In this document: one piece after another, positions 52,948-61,513 of the stretch | Layout of the letters: each line of letters opens with the position of its first letter | How positions within the stretch are numbered: the stretch's first letter is position 1 | Source: Anaerolineales bacterium | Lineage (GTDB): Bacteria > Chloroflexota > Anaerolineae > Anaerolineales > UBA11579 | Assembly: GCA_019454165.1 (NCBI GenBank) | Contig: CP075367.1 | Location: 1,900,805 to 1,964,804 of the forward strand | Reading direction: 5' to 3' | Length of the DNA: 64,000 bases | Notes under the pieces: model-generated | Databases searched by the model: none | Told to the model about the DNA's origin: nothing | What the model saw: only the letters and a program-made list of their open reading frames with translations | Made by a program: the position numbers and the translations under genes

Positions 52948-53985
52948 CTACGGGCCGCCAGCCGCGCTGGATTCAGGCGAGCTGAGCGCCTCCAACAAAA
53001 TGCGGCGAATGCGCTCTTGATTGGGGATGAGCACCGAGCTGCCCATGGAATTGCGGAAAGAGGTTACATCGTCCGGGCCGACTGAGAAGCGATTAATGGC
53101 TTCGGCATTGCCGATGGTGGTTGCCAGCGGCAGCAAGGGCAGGATGTCCGCCAGGCTGATATTGGTCGTCACCATTTGCTGGTACTGGGTGTAGAGCTCA
53201 GGGGCACGCGTGACCGCGTTGAGGCTGAGCAGGCGGTAGAAGATGGCGGTGATCATCTCCTGCTGGCGGCGGGTGCGATCATAGTCATTCGAGGTGCCGC
53301 GCGAGCGTACGTACCACAGGGCGGTTTCCCCATCCATATGGACGCGGCCCGAGGGCACGCTGAAGTCACCCGGGCCTTCACGCTCGTCACGCAGTGAGCG
53401 GGCCACCTGCACATCCACCCCGCCGAGCGTGTCGATCAGGCGCATGAAGCCGTCAAAATGCACCAGGACGTAATAATCCGGCTTGACGCCAAAGTTGTAG
53501 GCGAAGGTGTTGGCGATCATCTCAAAGCCGCCCCGCTGCATACCGGCATTGATGCGCGTGACATACCAGCCCGGATGATAGACGTACAGATCGCGCGGGA
53601 AAGAGGTCAGGCTGACGGTCTTATCACGCGTGTTGATGGTGAGCAGTTCGATCACATCGGTGCGGTAACCGCCATCGTTGGGACGCCGGTCACTGCCCAG
53701 AATGAGAATGTTGATCTGCCCTTCAGGCTGGGGCAGTTTGCCCATTTGCGGGGGGATGTCAATATCAGAAGGCTGGCTGGGGCCGGGGAAAACGCCAAAC
53801 CCATCGCCCAGCGGCAGGTCCACCGTGAGCTGCACACCCGGCGTGGGCGGCTGGGTAAGTGGGCCGGAGGGCAGGAATGGCGTAGGGGTAGGCGTGCCGA
53901 GCGCGGCAGTCGCCTGGCCGCTCGGCTGGCATGCCCCAAGCAACAGGGCCACAGTAAGGGTGAGGAAGAGCAAACTTCGCTTCAT
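52948..53985 (-). CDS. LytR-CpsA-Psr (LCP) family protein
   Basis: The 345-residue protein has a signal peptide with lipobox LLLGAC, a Thr/Pro linker and an LCP domain (about 90-270): INILILGSDRRPNDGGYRTDVIELLTINTRDKTVSLTSFPRDLYV, VHFDGFMRLIDTLGGVDV, MDGETALWYVRSR and DYDRTRRQQEMI. The conserved Asp and Arg residues that bind pyrophosphate lipids are present. LCP enzymes attach polymers to peptidoglycan. A lipid anchor instead of a transmembrane helix is less usual. ATG 53985 is chosen because it starts the signal peptide; 54009 is possible. Confidence 0.9.
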   Translation of the reverse strand: MKRSLLFLTLTVALLLGACQPSGQATAALGTPTPTPFLPSGPLTQPPTPGVQLTVDLPLGDGFGVFPGPSQPSDIDIPPQMGKLPQPEGQINILILGSDRRPNDGGYRTDVIELLTINTRDKTVSLTSFPRDLYVYHPGWYVTRINAGMQRGGFEMIANTFAYNFGVKPDYYVLVHFDGFMRLIDTLGGVDVQVARSLRDEREGPGDFSVPSGRVHMDGETALWYVRSRGTSNDYDRTRRQQEMITAIFYRLLSLNAVTRAPELYTQYQQMVTTNISLADILPLLPLATTIGNAEAINRFSVGPDDVTSFRNSMGSSVLIPNQERIRRILLEALSSPESSAAGGP

Positions 53986-54086
53986 GGTTTCTGTATCTTT
54001 CACATGCAAGACTTATGCCGAGGAAGGGCTATAGGATAGCCATTTTCGGGCACACTGGGTTAATGCTGAAGCTCAGGGTTTGTTCC

Positions 54087-56606
54087 CTAGGAAGGTGAGG
54101 CGAGGGGAAGTAAAACACTAAAGGTGGCCCCCACCCCGGCCTGGCTTTCGACCCAGATGCGCCCACCGAGGGCCTTGGTGAGGGTCTCGGCGATGGTCAG
54201 CCCAACCCCACTGTCCCCCACGCCGGGGATGACCGGGTTCTGGGCACGGTAGACGCGCGAGAAGACGCGCGGCAGCGCGTCTTCCGGGATGCCGCCGCCG
54301 CTATCCGTGACCTGGATGAGCACATACTGGCCCAGATCCGCCTGCTCCTCCACCACGGCGCGCAGGGCGATGGCCCCGCCGGCGGGTGTGGCGGCATCAG
54401 CATTTTGGAGCAGATGGTAGAGGATCTGCTGCAGCGCATCCTTATCGGTATTGAGCGAGGGCATTTGGCGCGGCAGGTTGACGCGCAGGGCAATGCGCTT
54501 TTCCTGCAGCGGCTCGCGCAGCAGGCTCAGCGCATCATCGATCACGCCGCTGAGATCCACCAGGCTGCGCTGCACGGACTGGCCCTGCGGGTCGAGCTCG
54601 GCAATGCGGATGAGGTTATCCACCAGCGTGTTCATGCGCTCGGTGGAGCTGCGCACACGCTCGAGGAACTTGCGCTGCAACGCGCCCAGCAGGCCGACCG
54701 ACTCGCCCAGCAGCAGATCGGTATAGCCCATTACAGAGGAGAGCGGCTGGCGCAGCTCCTGGGCGATCGAGGCGACCAGCTCCACCTGCTCGCCGGGGAT
54801 CCTGGCGCCGGGCTGCTGCTCAGCCGTGTCGACGATGGCTTGCTGGGCGGCCTGCAGCTTGCTGTGCAAGGCGGCCACTTCTTCCAACGCCAGGCGCAAT
54901 TCTTCTTTGGCCTGCTCTACGCTGATCTGGGCGGAGGGCAGCATGCCGGCAACCGCGGCAACGGCGGGCGGCGCGGCCTGCAAATCTGAGAGCGATCGCT
55001 TAAGACGCTGGTTCTCCTGCTGGAGCGCGTCGAGCAACTCCTGGCTGCCGTTGGGCACCGCCGCGGCCGGTTCACCCGGCGCGGCTTGCAGGGAATCGAT
55101 GTGGGCCAGCAAGCGCTCCACATCAGCACGGTAGCGGGCATTCTCTTGCTGCAGCGCTTCAAGCTCGCTGCGGGTTTCTTCTAATTCATGCGTGATCGGG
55201 GCCACGAGCTGGGTGGCGGGTGTGCTGCGCCCGCTCACGCCCAGCGCCTCGGCCAACTGCTCACCCAGGCTCTCGGCGTATTGCTGCAGCACAATTTCGT
55301 CAGCCATTTCCCACGGAGTGACGATGTGCAAGGCCAGCACGGCCCACTGGCGCAGGTCTTGCGAATATTCGAAGGGCGCCATGAGCAGATTGGCGGGGAA
55401 GGACAAGCGCAGGGCTTGCGAGAGCGCGGCCAGCTCGCCATCCGCCGCATCGACTTCGAGGCGCAGCAGGCGGCCGCGCTGCAGAGCGGCCGCCAGGCGC
55501 GGCACCTGGCGCAGCGAGATGCGGGCCGGCTCGACCGCGGCGGAGCGCAGCACGTTGTAGCCATACTGGAACTCAAGCTGGAGCTGCGCGTCGTTGTGGG
55601 TGGCCAGTACGCAAACATCGGCGCCCAGATCCTGGGCCAGCTGCTGGGCGAGCTCCTCAACCGGGCTGAGTTGGGCAGTGTGTGCCTCAGGTTCGGGATC
55701 ATCCAAGATGAAAGCAGGCGTGGAAGGCAAGACTGGCGCAATTTGCTCTTCCAGCGCCATCGCATCGTCCATCTCTTCCAAAGGAGGCAGCTCCGGACCG
55801 AGAGTGAAGTAGTCTGTGTCTTCTTCGTCCTCAGGTAGTGCTTCGTCTTGCGCAACCAAATCGCTCTCGTCAAGCGGGCTTTCATCAAGCAACTCAAGCG
55901 GATCTGTTTCAGGTACGTCGGGAGCTTCTTCGGGTACCGGAGCAGGCTGAGCCTGAGCCGGCAAGGTGAACAGCAAGGGCAGCGCAAACAGCGCGGCCGC
56001 CTGGGCCAGCAGCGGCAGGTTGCCGAACGGCTCGGCCAGCAGGATATGCGCTACCTGGCCGAGCAGCAGCACGGCCATATACAACAAGCCGAGCGGCCGG
56101 CGCTGCGGGCTGGCAACGATCTGCAGCAGACCGAGCACCGCCAGCAGGCCGGAGACGGCGCTCCAGGCGTAGTCGGCGTTGGTGTAGTTGAAACTGCTGC
56201 CGGCCGGCACGCTCAACCAGTACAGGATCATTACGGCAGCCAGAATGAAGGCGCCCAGCACCGGCAACGCATTGATAGCCTGCAGCCCGCGCGTAGGGGA
56301 TGCGGGGCGCGCCCACAGCCAGGCGATGATGGCCAGGCTGATGAGCAGCACGCCGCGCTCCACCGGAGCGGTGATGGCTTCGGCGGCCGGCTCACCCAGC
56401 CAGGCCAGCGCGTAGACCGGCAGCTGGATCAGGCGCAGCCCCATCAGCACACCCAGCCCGGTGGCGACGCGGCGGTCAAGCCCGGCCGCGCCCGCCCGGC
56501 TGTGCAGCCACACGCTGGCGGTGGAGAGCAGCAGCAAGGTGAACAGGGCGTAGAACGCGCCAACCAGCGGACTGTCGAGAACGGATAGCATAGCGATTCG
56601 TAGCAT
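54087..56606 (-). CDS. Histidine-kinase-like membrane protein lacking the phospho-acceptor His
   Basis: An 839-residue protein: about seven N-terminal helices (1-215), an acidic linker (220-310), a GAF-like region (325-490), coiled-coil (500-600), then HisKA and HATPase domains. The H-box reads SIAQELRQPLSS, so Gln (about residue 616) stands where His should be phosphorylated. The ATPase is complete: N-box LLQNADAAT, G1 DSGGGIP, G2 GVGDSGVGLTIAE. It may bind ATP and act as an allosteric partner of another kinase. No response regulator is adjacent. A TATAAT box overlaps ATG 56606, so ATG 56591 may be the real start. Confidence 0.85.
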   Translation of the reverse strand: MLRIAMLSVLDSPLVGAFYALFTLLLLSTASVWLHSRAGAAGLDRRVATGLGVLMGLRLIQLPVYALAWLGEPAAEAITAPVERGVLLISLAIIAWLWARPASPTRGLQAINALPVLGAFILAAVMILYWLSVPAGSSFNYTNADYAWSAVSGLLAVLGLLQIVASPQRRPLGLLYMAVLLLGQVAHILLAEPFGNLPLLAQAAALFALPLLFTLPAQAQPAPVPEEAPDVPETDPLELLDESPLDESDLVAQDEALPEDEEDTDYFTLGPELPPLEEMDDAMALEEQIAPVLPSTPAFILDDPEPEAHTAQLSPVEELAQQLAQDLGADVCVLATHNDAQLQLEFQYGYNVLRSAAVEPARISLRQVPRLAAALQRGRLLRLEVDAADGELAALSQALRLSFPANLLMAPFEYSQDLRQWAVLALHIVTPWEMADEIVLQQYAESLGEQLAEALGVSGRSTPATQLVAPITHELEETRSELEALQQENARYRADVERLLAHIDSLQAAPGEPAAAVPNGSQELLDALQQENQRLKRSLSDLQAAPPAVAAVAGMLPSAQISVEQAKEELRLALEEVAALHSKLQAAQQAIVDTAEQQPGARIPGEQVELVASIAQELRQPLSSVMGYTDLLLGESVGLLGALQRKFLERVRSSTERMNTLVDNLIRIAELDPQGQSVQRSLVDLSGVIDDALSLLREPLQEKRIALRVNLPRQMPSLNTDKDALQQILYHLLQNADAATPAGGAIALRAVVEEQADLGQYVLIQVTDSGGGIPEDALPRVFSRVYRAQNPVIPGVGDSGVGLTIAETLTKALGGRIWVESQAGVGATFSVLLPLASPS

Positions 56607-56712
56607 TATAAATGAGCCCCCACATCGCTGCCGCGCCGCGGGGCGGCAGCAGTTACCAGTTGACACGCCATTAATTCAAGTTAGAATACTGCCTTCTGTG
56701 ACGCAGAGTTAC

Positions 56713-56796
<84 letters not shown>

Positions 56797-56799
56797 CAG

Positions 56800-56833
56800 A
56801 AAAACAGCCAGGCGACGCCTGGCTGTTTTGATT
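56800..56833. terminator. Bidirectional terminator after tRNA-Leu
   Basis: AAAACAGCCAGGC/GCCTGGCTGTTTT with a GAC loop. It serves the tRNA and the convergent small membrane gene. Confidence 0.92.
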
Positions 56834-56850
56834 CTTTGTTGCGGCGCACC

Positions 56851-57183
56851 CTACCCGCCGATGTACTTGACGTAATCGAAGTAGGCCGAAATGACGATGA
56901 AGGGGACGAAGATGGCCGCGATCAACAGGTAGCGTTTGCGCCAGTTGGTGTTCCACAAGGTGACCAGGTTGTAGCCGATCACGCCGATCGCCAGCACCCC
57001 GGCCCCGATGTTGACCAGCGGCGAGAAGGTGTCACCCCAGCCCAGCAGCGGTACGACCAGCGGCACGATGATGTACTGCAGCGTGCAGCGGATGGCGGTC
57101 AGGATGATGGGGATGCCGAGCACGGTGCTGCCATAGGCAGCCAGCGGCGGGGTTTCGGTGGTGATGGTTTCTTGCTTGGCCAT
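56851..57183 (-). CDS. Small membrane protein
   Basis: A 110-residue protein with three hydrophobic helices (VLGIPIILTAIRCTLQYIIVPLVVPLLG, VNIGAGVLAIGVIGYNLVTLW, YLLIAAIFVPFIVISAYFDYV), a polar N-terminus and a short basic loop NTNWRKR. No known family is recognised. TATAAT ends 6 bases before the ATG, so the gene is probably leaderless and is a single transcription unit. Confidence 0.7.
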   Translation of the reverse strand: MAKQETITTETPPLAAYGSTVLGIPIILTAIRCTLQYIIVPLVVPLLGWGDTFSPLVNIGAGVLAIGVIGYNLVTLWNTNWRKRYLLIAAIFVPFIVISAYFDYVKYIGG

Positions 57184-57189
57184 AGGTTA

Positions 57190-57195
57190 ATTATA
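57190..57195 (-). promoter_or_regulatory. -10 box of a leaderless promoter
   Basis: TATAAT on the minus strand ends 6 bases before the ATG at 57183. Confidence 0.65.
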
Positions 57196-57530
57196 GACCC
57201 GTTACCCGGTCGTTGCGAGGAGCGCTTTTAAAAAGAGTTGTTTTTCTTCTTTTCCTTTTTTCAGGGGCGCTGCCCCTGTGACCCCGCAGGGGGAACCAAA
57301 GTTGGTTCCCCCTGGCCCCCTCCGCAAAGCGTTCAATCCGGGTTGTGCAACCTATGGAGACTTCTCGGGGTCCCACGTCGCGAGTTGCGATGACTTGCAA
57401 TTAGCTTGCACGAGAGGGAACGAGCGAGAGCACCTGTTTCATGTATTCGGAAGATGAGTCAGTAAGGATTCCTCCCTGATCAGGGTTCGGCGGTCTGGTG
57501 GTGAACTAAGCACCCGGTCGGAATGACATG
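57196..57530. repeat. Gene-free region with hairpins and a dispersed repeat
   Basis: It contains a pyrimidine tract (57238-57262), CAGGGGC/GCCCCTG, a perfect 11-12 bp palindrome AGGGGGAACCA/TGGTTCCCCCT (57288-57313), and a copy of the ggattcctccct..ttcggcggtctg..cggtcggaatgac element (57466-57528). No coding sequence is supported. Confidence 0.6.
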
Positions 57531-57536
57531 TACGCG

Positions 57537-57573
57537 AAAAAGAGAGCGGCTTACAGCCGCTCTCTTTTTAGAT
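57537..57573 (-). terminator. Terminator of the glutamate synthase operon
   Basis: GAGAGCGGC/GCCGCTCTC stem with TTTTTC on the minus strand, starting about 10 bases after the operon's last stop. Confidence 0.88.
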
Positions 57574-57579
57574 ACTGAC

Positions 57580-60201
57580 CTAATGCCCGCCGCTGGCGGT
57601 GGGCGTCTTTGCCTTAGTGACCCAGGCCTCCTCGGCTTGCAAGGCGCGCACGGAGCCGGGCTGAATCTTGCGGTAGACCTTGTGCGGTGGGCGCGGGATG
57701 CCGCCCACCTCGAGCAAGCGGGCCAGCGGGATCCCGAACAGGCGCTCGTTCTCCTCCAGGTACGGCAGGATCAGCGCCCAGTCCGCCTCACTGAGCGGCA
57801 CAAACTCGCCGCCATTGAGCTGCTCGGCAGCCACGCGCTGGTGCGGGTCACGCACATAGATCGCGCCGCCGGAAGCGAGCGAGAACAGGTTGCTGCCAGG
57901 ATACGGCGTCTCGAGCTCGGCCAATTGGCCATCCTCATCGAACATGACGCCGTTAAGCACCACGAAGCCGCCGCCGTTCAGCGGGTCGCCCGCCATGAAG
58001 GATTCGGCCAGGTAATCAAGACAAGTGCCATTGATGACCACGCGCGGCTTGCCCACGGCGTTGATGAGCGGGCGGCCGGCGGCATTGCCCAGGATGAAGG
58101 CACTGCCGCCCTTGGCGCCATACATGAAGGTTTGGCCCACATCGCCATGCACGACCAGGCGGCCGGCTTTCATGATCTGAGCCAGCTGGTCCTGCCCGTT
58201 ATTGTGTACCGTGATGGTGGCGCCATCCATGCCCGAGGCGAGATAGTCGCCTGCCGAGCCGTAGGTGTGGATATGTACGTCCTGCGTGTTGGTGCCAATG
58301 CCGTTGCCGATGAAGCGCTGGCCGCGCAGGTTAATGATGATGATATGGCGGAAGCCAGCCGCCACGATGCGCTGCACTTCGCGACCGACTGAGTCGTCGC
58401 CCTGCGGCGGGTAGCCCTGCGCATCCAGCACCAGCGCTTGCGCTGGGCTGGCGGGCGCAGGCAGGCCCGCGCCGTAGACATGATAGGCGTAGCCCGCGCT
58501 GGGGGTCTTGCGGATGGCGGCCATCACGCGGGCAAAGCTCTCGTCGACCAGCGAGACCAGGCTGCTGCGGCGCAGGCTGCCGGTGGGATAGCGGCGATCC
58601 ATGAGCAGCGAGAGCAGCTCAATGGCGCGGGCGCGGCCGGCATCATCGCCGGCGCCGGCCTCTACTCCGGCCAGGAAGTCTTGCAGCTGCTGGTAACTCC
58701 AGCCGGGCAGCTGCTCCAGCGCCCAGGCGAACTGCTCGCTGGCGGCGCCTTGCGGCAACGCCGCAGGCGCCGGGGTGTAGGCCGCACGGTCGTAGGCCGT
58801 GCGGCGGGTGGGCTGCTTGACGGGCTCACCAAACTTATTGGTGAGCACCAGTTTTGGCTTGGTCTTGTAGTCGTCATGCACGCTGAAGAGGAACGCGCCG
58901 CCATCGGTGTGGCTGCCGCCGCGGGCGTTCCAGTAGCGGTCGGTGCGCGACCAGAAGCGCGGATCCTCGGCGGCCAGGCTGAGCATGGCGGCGTCGATGG
59001 CCTGCTTCTCGGAGGCGGCCAGAGCGATCGAGACGGATTCGCCATCGACCGTACTCTCCTGCCAGGCGAAGACCTGCGGGCGCAGCATGCTGGTATCGGT
59101 GATGCCGGTGAGGCGGTAGACCGCCTCACCCTGCCCGCCTTCGTCGGCCTGGGCGATGAGGAAGAACCACGGCCCATCCGGCGAGGAGTGGATGTGGCTG
59201 CTTTGCAGCATGGAGTAGATGCGCTGCTTGTCAGCGGGCAACAGGGTGAAGTCACGCTCGGTGGTGGGCGCCAACGCTTCGATGACGTACTCGAGTGGAT
59301 AGTTGTAGGTGCGGTACAGCAGGTCGAAGACCTGCACCGCCACCTCGGTATCCGTCAGATACAGCGGGTAGATGTTGCGCTGCGCCAGATATTCGCTGAT
59401 GGAGGCATGGTTGGCAAAGTCGCCATTGTGGACCAAGGCCTCGTTCATGCCGATGAAGGGATGGGCGCCGCCGGGGTGCCAGACGCGGCCCTTGGTGGGA
59501 TAGCGGTGGTGGCCGATCCACACATGGGCGTGCATGTCTTCCAACTGGTAGTAGCGGATGACATCATCGCCATAGCCGACCATCTTGAGCACGAGCAAGT
59601 TCTTGGCATGCGAGAGCACGAAGGCGCGCTTCTCGCCCAGAGAGGCGTAAAAGGTGGTGTTGATCTTGAAGCTGTTCTGGTAAACGTACTCATCTTCAAC
59701 GGCGCGGGCGGGCAGGTTCACAAAGTCGTGTTCGGCGCGGAAGGCGGCCAGCTCCTCGGCCTTGGGGCGCACGAAGTACAGCACCACATCCGGCGGGCGC
59801 ACGTCCAGCCCGGTGATCTGGGTGTAGTCAGCCATGTGGGGCTGCTCGCGCACATGGTCGATCTCGAAGACCGGGTGAATGTACTGGGCCTCGACTTCGG
59901 CACGGGCGGCCGGGTCCATATAGGCCATGGCCAGCAAGTAGTCATTGTGCAGCACGTCTGGGCTGACGCCAAATTCGGCGGCGTCCAGGCCCACGGCGGC
60001 GATGCCGCCACCTTTACCGTTGCCGCGGTTGCTCATCTGCGCCAGGGCGGCCAGCATGTGGCGGGCGGCAATGCGCTCGCTGCTGGCCATGCCGATCACG
60101 CCGCAGCCGCCCTCGGCGGCTTCGTCGCGGTTGAATTCGGCCAGGTTCGTGCGCGGCAGCTTGGCGCGGCTGGTGAGAATGCGAGTCAGGTCGTTATTCA
60201 T
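57580..60201 (-). CDS. Glutamate synthase, amidotransferase plus GXGXG (GltB3-like) subunit
   Basis: An 873-residue protein. After a propeptide of about 33 residues, a class II glutamine amidotransferase begins at the Cys nucleophile in GGCGVIGM, with GHHRYPTKG and LVHNGDFANH for glutamine binding. The last 270 residues form the GXGXG beta-helix of glutamate synthase (GIGTNTQDVHIHTYGSAGDYLASGMDG, VHGDVGQTFMYGAKGGSAFILGNAAGRPLIN). It releases ammonia from glutamine for the FMN subunits. The fused order GATase-GXGXG without the central FMN domain shows that the enzyme is split. GAGGAG overlaps the stop of the preceding gene. Confidence 0.88.
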   Translation of the reverse strand: MNNDLTRILTSRAKLPRTNLAEFNRDEAAEGGCGVIGMASSERIAARHMLAALAQMSNRGNGKGGGIAAVGLDAAEFGVSPDVLHNDYLLAMAYMDPAARAEVEAQYIHPVFEIDHVREQPHMADYTQITGLDVRPPDVVLYFVRPKAEELAAFRAEHDFVNLPARAVEDEYVYQNSFKINTTFYASLGEKRAFVLSHAKNLLVLKMVGYGDDVIRYYQLEDMHAHVWIGHHRYPTKGRVWHPGGAHPFIGMNEALVHNGDFANHASISEYLAQRNIYPLYLTDTEVAVQVFDLLYRTYNYPLEYVIEALAPTTERDFTLLPADKQRIYSMLQSSHIHSSPDGPWFFLIAQADEGGQGEAVYRLTGITDTSMLRPQVFAWQESTVDGESVSIALAASEKQAIDAAMLSLAAEDPRFWSRTDRYWNARGGSHTDGGAFLFSVHDDYKTKPKLVLTNKFGEPVKQPTRRTAYDRAAYTPAPAALPQGAASEQFAWALEQLPGWSYQQLQDFLAGVEAGAGDDAGRARAIELLSLLMDRRYPTGSLRRSSLVSLVDESFARVMAAIRKTPSAGYAYHVYGAGLPAPASPAQALVLDAQGYPPQGDDSVGREVQRIVAAGFRHIIIINLRGQRFIGNGIGTNTQDVHIHTYGSAGDYLASGMDGATITVHNNGQDQLAQIMKAGRLVVHGDVGQTFMYGAKGGSAFILGNAAGRPLINAVGKPRVVINGTCLDYLAESFMAGDPLNGGGFVVLNGVMFDEDGQLAELETPYPGSNLFSLASGGAIYVRDPHQRVAAEQLNGGEFVPLSEADWALILPYLEENERLFGIPLARLLEVGGIPRPPHKVYRKIQPGSVRALQAEEAWVTKAKTPTASGGH

Positions 60202-60211
60202 CTCAGTCTCC

Positions 60212-61513
60212 TCAGCCCACATATTTGAGCAGGTCACGGCGGCCGCGTAACTCGCGAATGCTTTTGAGCCCCAGCTTGCGCAGCAAGTCACGCAGTTGGA
60301 TGGCGTAGGCGTTGTACATATTGACGATGCGTTGCTGGCCCCAGTCAGCCGGCATGAGCTGCTGCAGCAGCGGATCGGTGGTGGTGAGGCCGAAGGGGCA
60401 GCCGCGGCCGCGCTCGCAGTTGCTGCAGCGCGTGCAGCCGATGGCGATCAGTTCGGCGGTGCCCATGACGCAGCCATCCGCGCCGAGGGCGATGGCCTTG
60501 GCCACATCGTAGGCCGTGCGCACCCCGCCGCTGGCCATGAGAGTAACTTCTTCGCGCACGTTCTCGCTGACCAGGTACTTGTGCACCTTGGGGATGGCGA
60601 ACTCGATCGGCATGGCGATGTTCTTCTTGGCGATCTCCGGCGCGGCGCCGGTGCCACCGTACGACCCATCCAGGTGGACGATGTGAGCGCCGGCGAAGTA
60701 CGAGCCGACCGCCACCATGTCCACGTCGGTAGGCGTGGAGACTTTGACGGAGACCAGGGCGCGCGGGTTTGTGGTGCGGATCCAATCCACATGCTTACGG
60801 TGATCCTCGACCGAATACACGGAGTGGAAGGGGAACGGCGAGAACAGGCTGACCCACGGCACACTCTCACGCATGGCGGCGACCACATCGGTGGCCTTGT
60901 CGCCCAGCAGGTGGCCGCCCAGGCCGGGTTTGGCGCCCTGGGCGTACTTGAACTCGACGATGGGCGCGTATTGGATGGTCTCCTCGCGCACGCCGAACAT
61001 GCCGGTGGCTACCTGGGTGATGATGTGATCCTTGTACGGCACGAGCGACGGCGGATACCCGCCCTCCCCCGTGCTGGTGAAGGTACCGAGGTGCTGGGCG
61101 GCGCGGGCGCGGGCCTGCATGACATGCTCGCTGATCGAGCCATAGGACATGCCGCCGCCGTACATCGGAATGTTGATCTTGAGCTGAGCGCCATCATCGC
61201 GACGATTCAGCGGAATGGACAGATCGATCTCTGTGTCGGCCGGCAGCCACTGGTCTTCGCTGGGGATGTTGAAGTCCAGCACGTCAAAACCGCCGCCGGA
61301 AGCACCGATCTTGTATTCCAAGCCGTTCTCAGGCGGTTTGCCAGTTTCAGCCATCAGCCAGGTAGCCAGGATGAGGTCCTGCGTCCAGCGGCTGTCGCCC
61401 AGAGCGGGCGGGGCTTCCTCGGCCCGCGGCCAGTGGGCAAAGCCGTTGTGCAGATTGGCGATGTGCTTCTCGACGATGAGCTGCTCGTCGGTCTTGTGCG
61501 TGATGTCAGCCAT
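60212..61513 (-). CDS. Glutamate synthase FMN-binding domain protein (large-subunit core)
   Basis: The 433-residue protein is the FMN barrel of glutamate synthase: MYGGGMSYGSISEHVMQARARAA, TGEGGYPPSL, VEFKYAQGAKPGLGGHL, HLDGSYGGTGAAPE, MASGGVRTAYDVAKAIALGADG, and the iron-sulfur motif CTRCSNCERGRGCPFG. It converts 2-oxoglutarate and ammonia to glutamate. The electron donor is not encoded nearby (no GltD). It lies between its paralog and the amidotransferase gene with 1-base overlap and a 10-base gap. Confidence 0.92.
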   Translation of the reverse strand: MADITHKTDEQLIVEKHIANLHNGFAHWPRAEEAPPALGDSRWTQDLILATWLMAETGKPPENGLEYKIGASGGGFDVLDFNIPSEDQWLPADTEIDLSIPLNRRDDGAQLKINIPMYGGGMSYGSISEHVMQARARAAQHLGTFTSTGEGGYPPSLVPYKDHIITQVATGMFGVREETIQYAPIVEFKYAQGAKPGLGGHLLGDKATDVVAAMRESVPWVSLFSPFPFHSVYSVEDHRKHVDWIRTTNPRALVSVKVSTPTDVDMVAVGSYFAGAHIVHLDGSYGGTGAAPEIAKKNIAMPIEFAIPKVHKYLVSENVREEVTLMASGGVRTAYDVAKAIALGADGCVMGTAELIAIGCTRCSNCERGRGCPFGLTTTDPLLQQLMPADWGQQRIVNMYNAYAIQLRDLLRKLGLKSIRELRGRRDLLKYVG

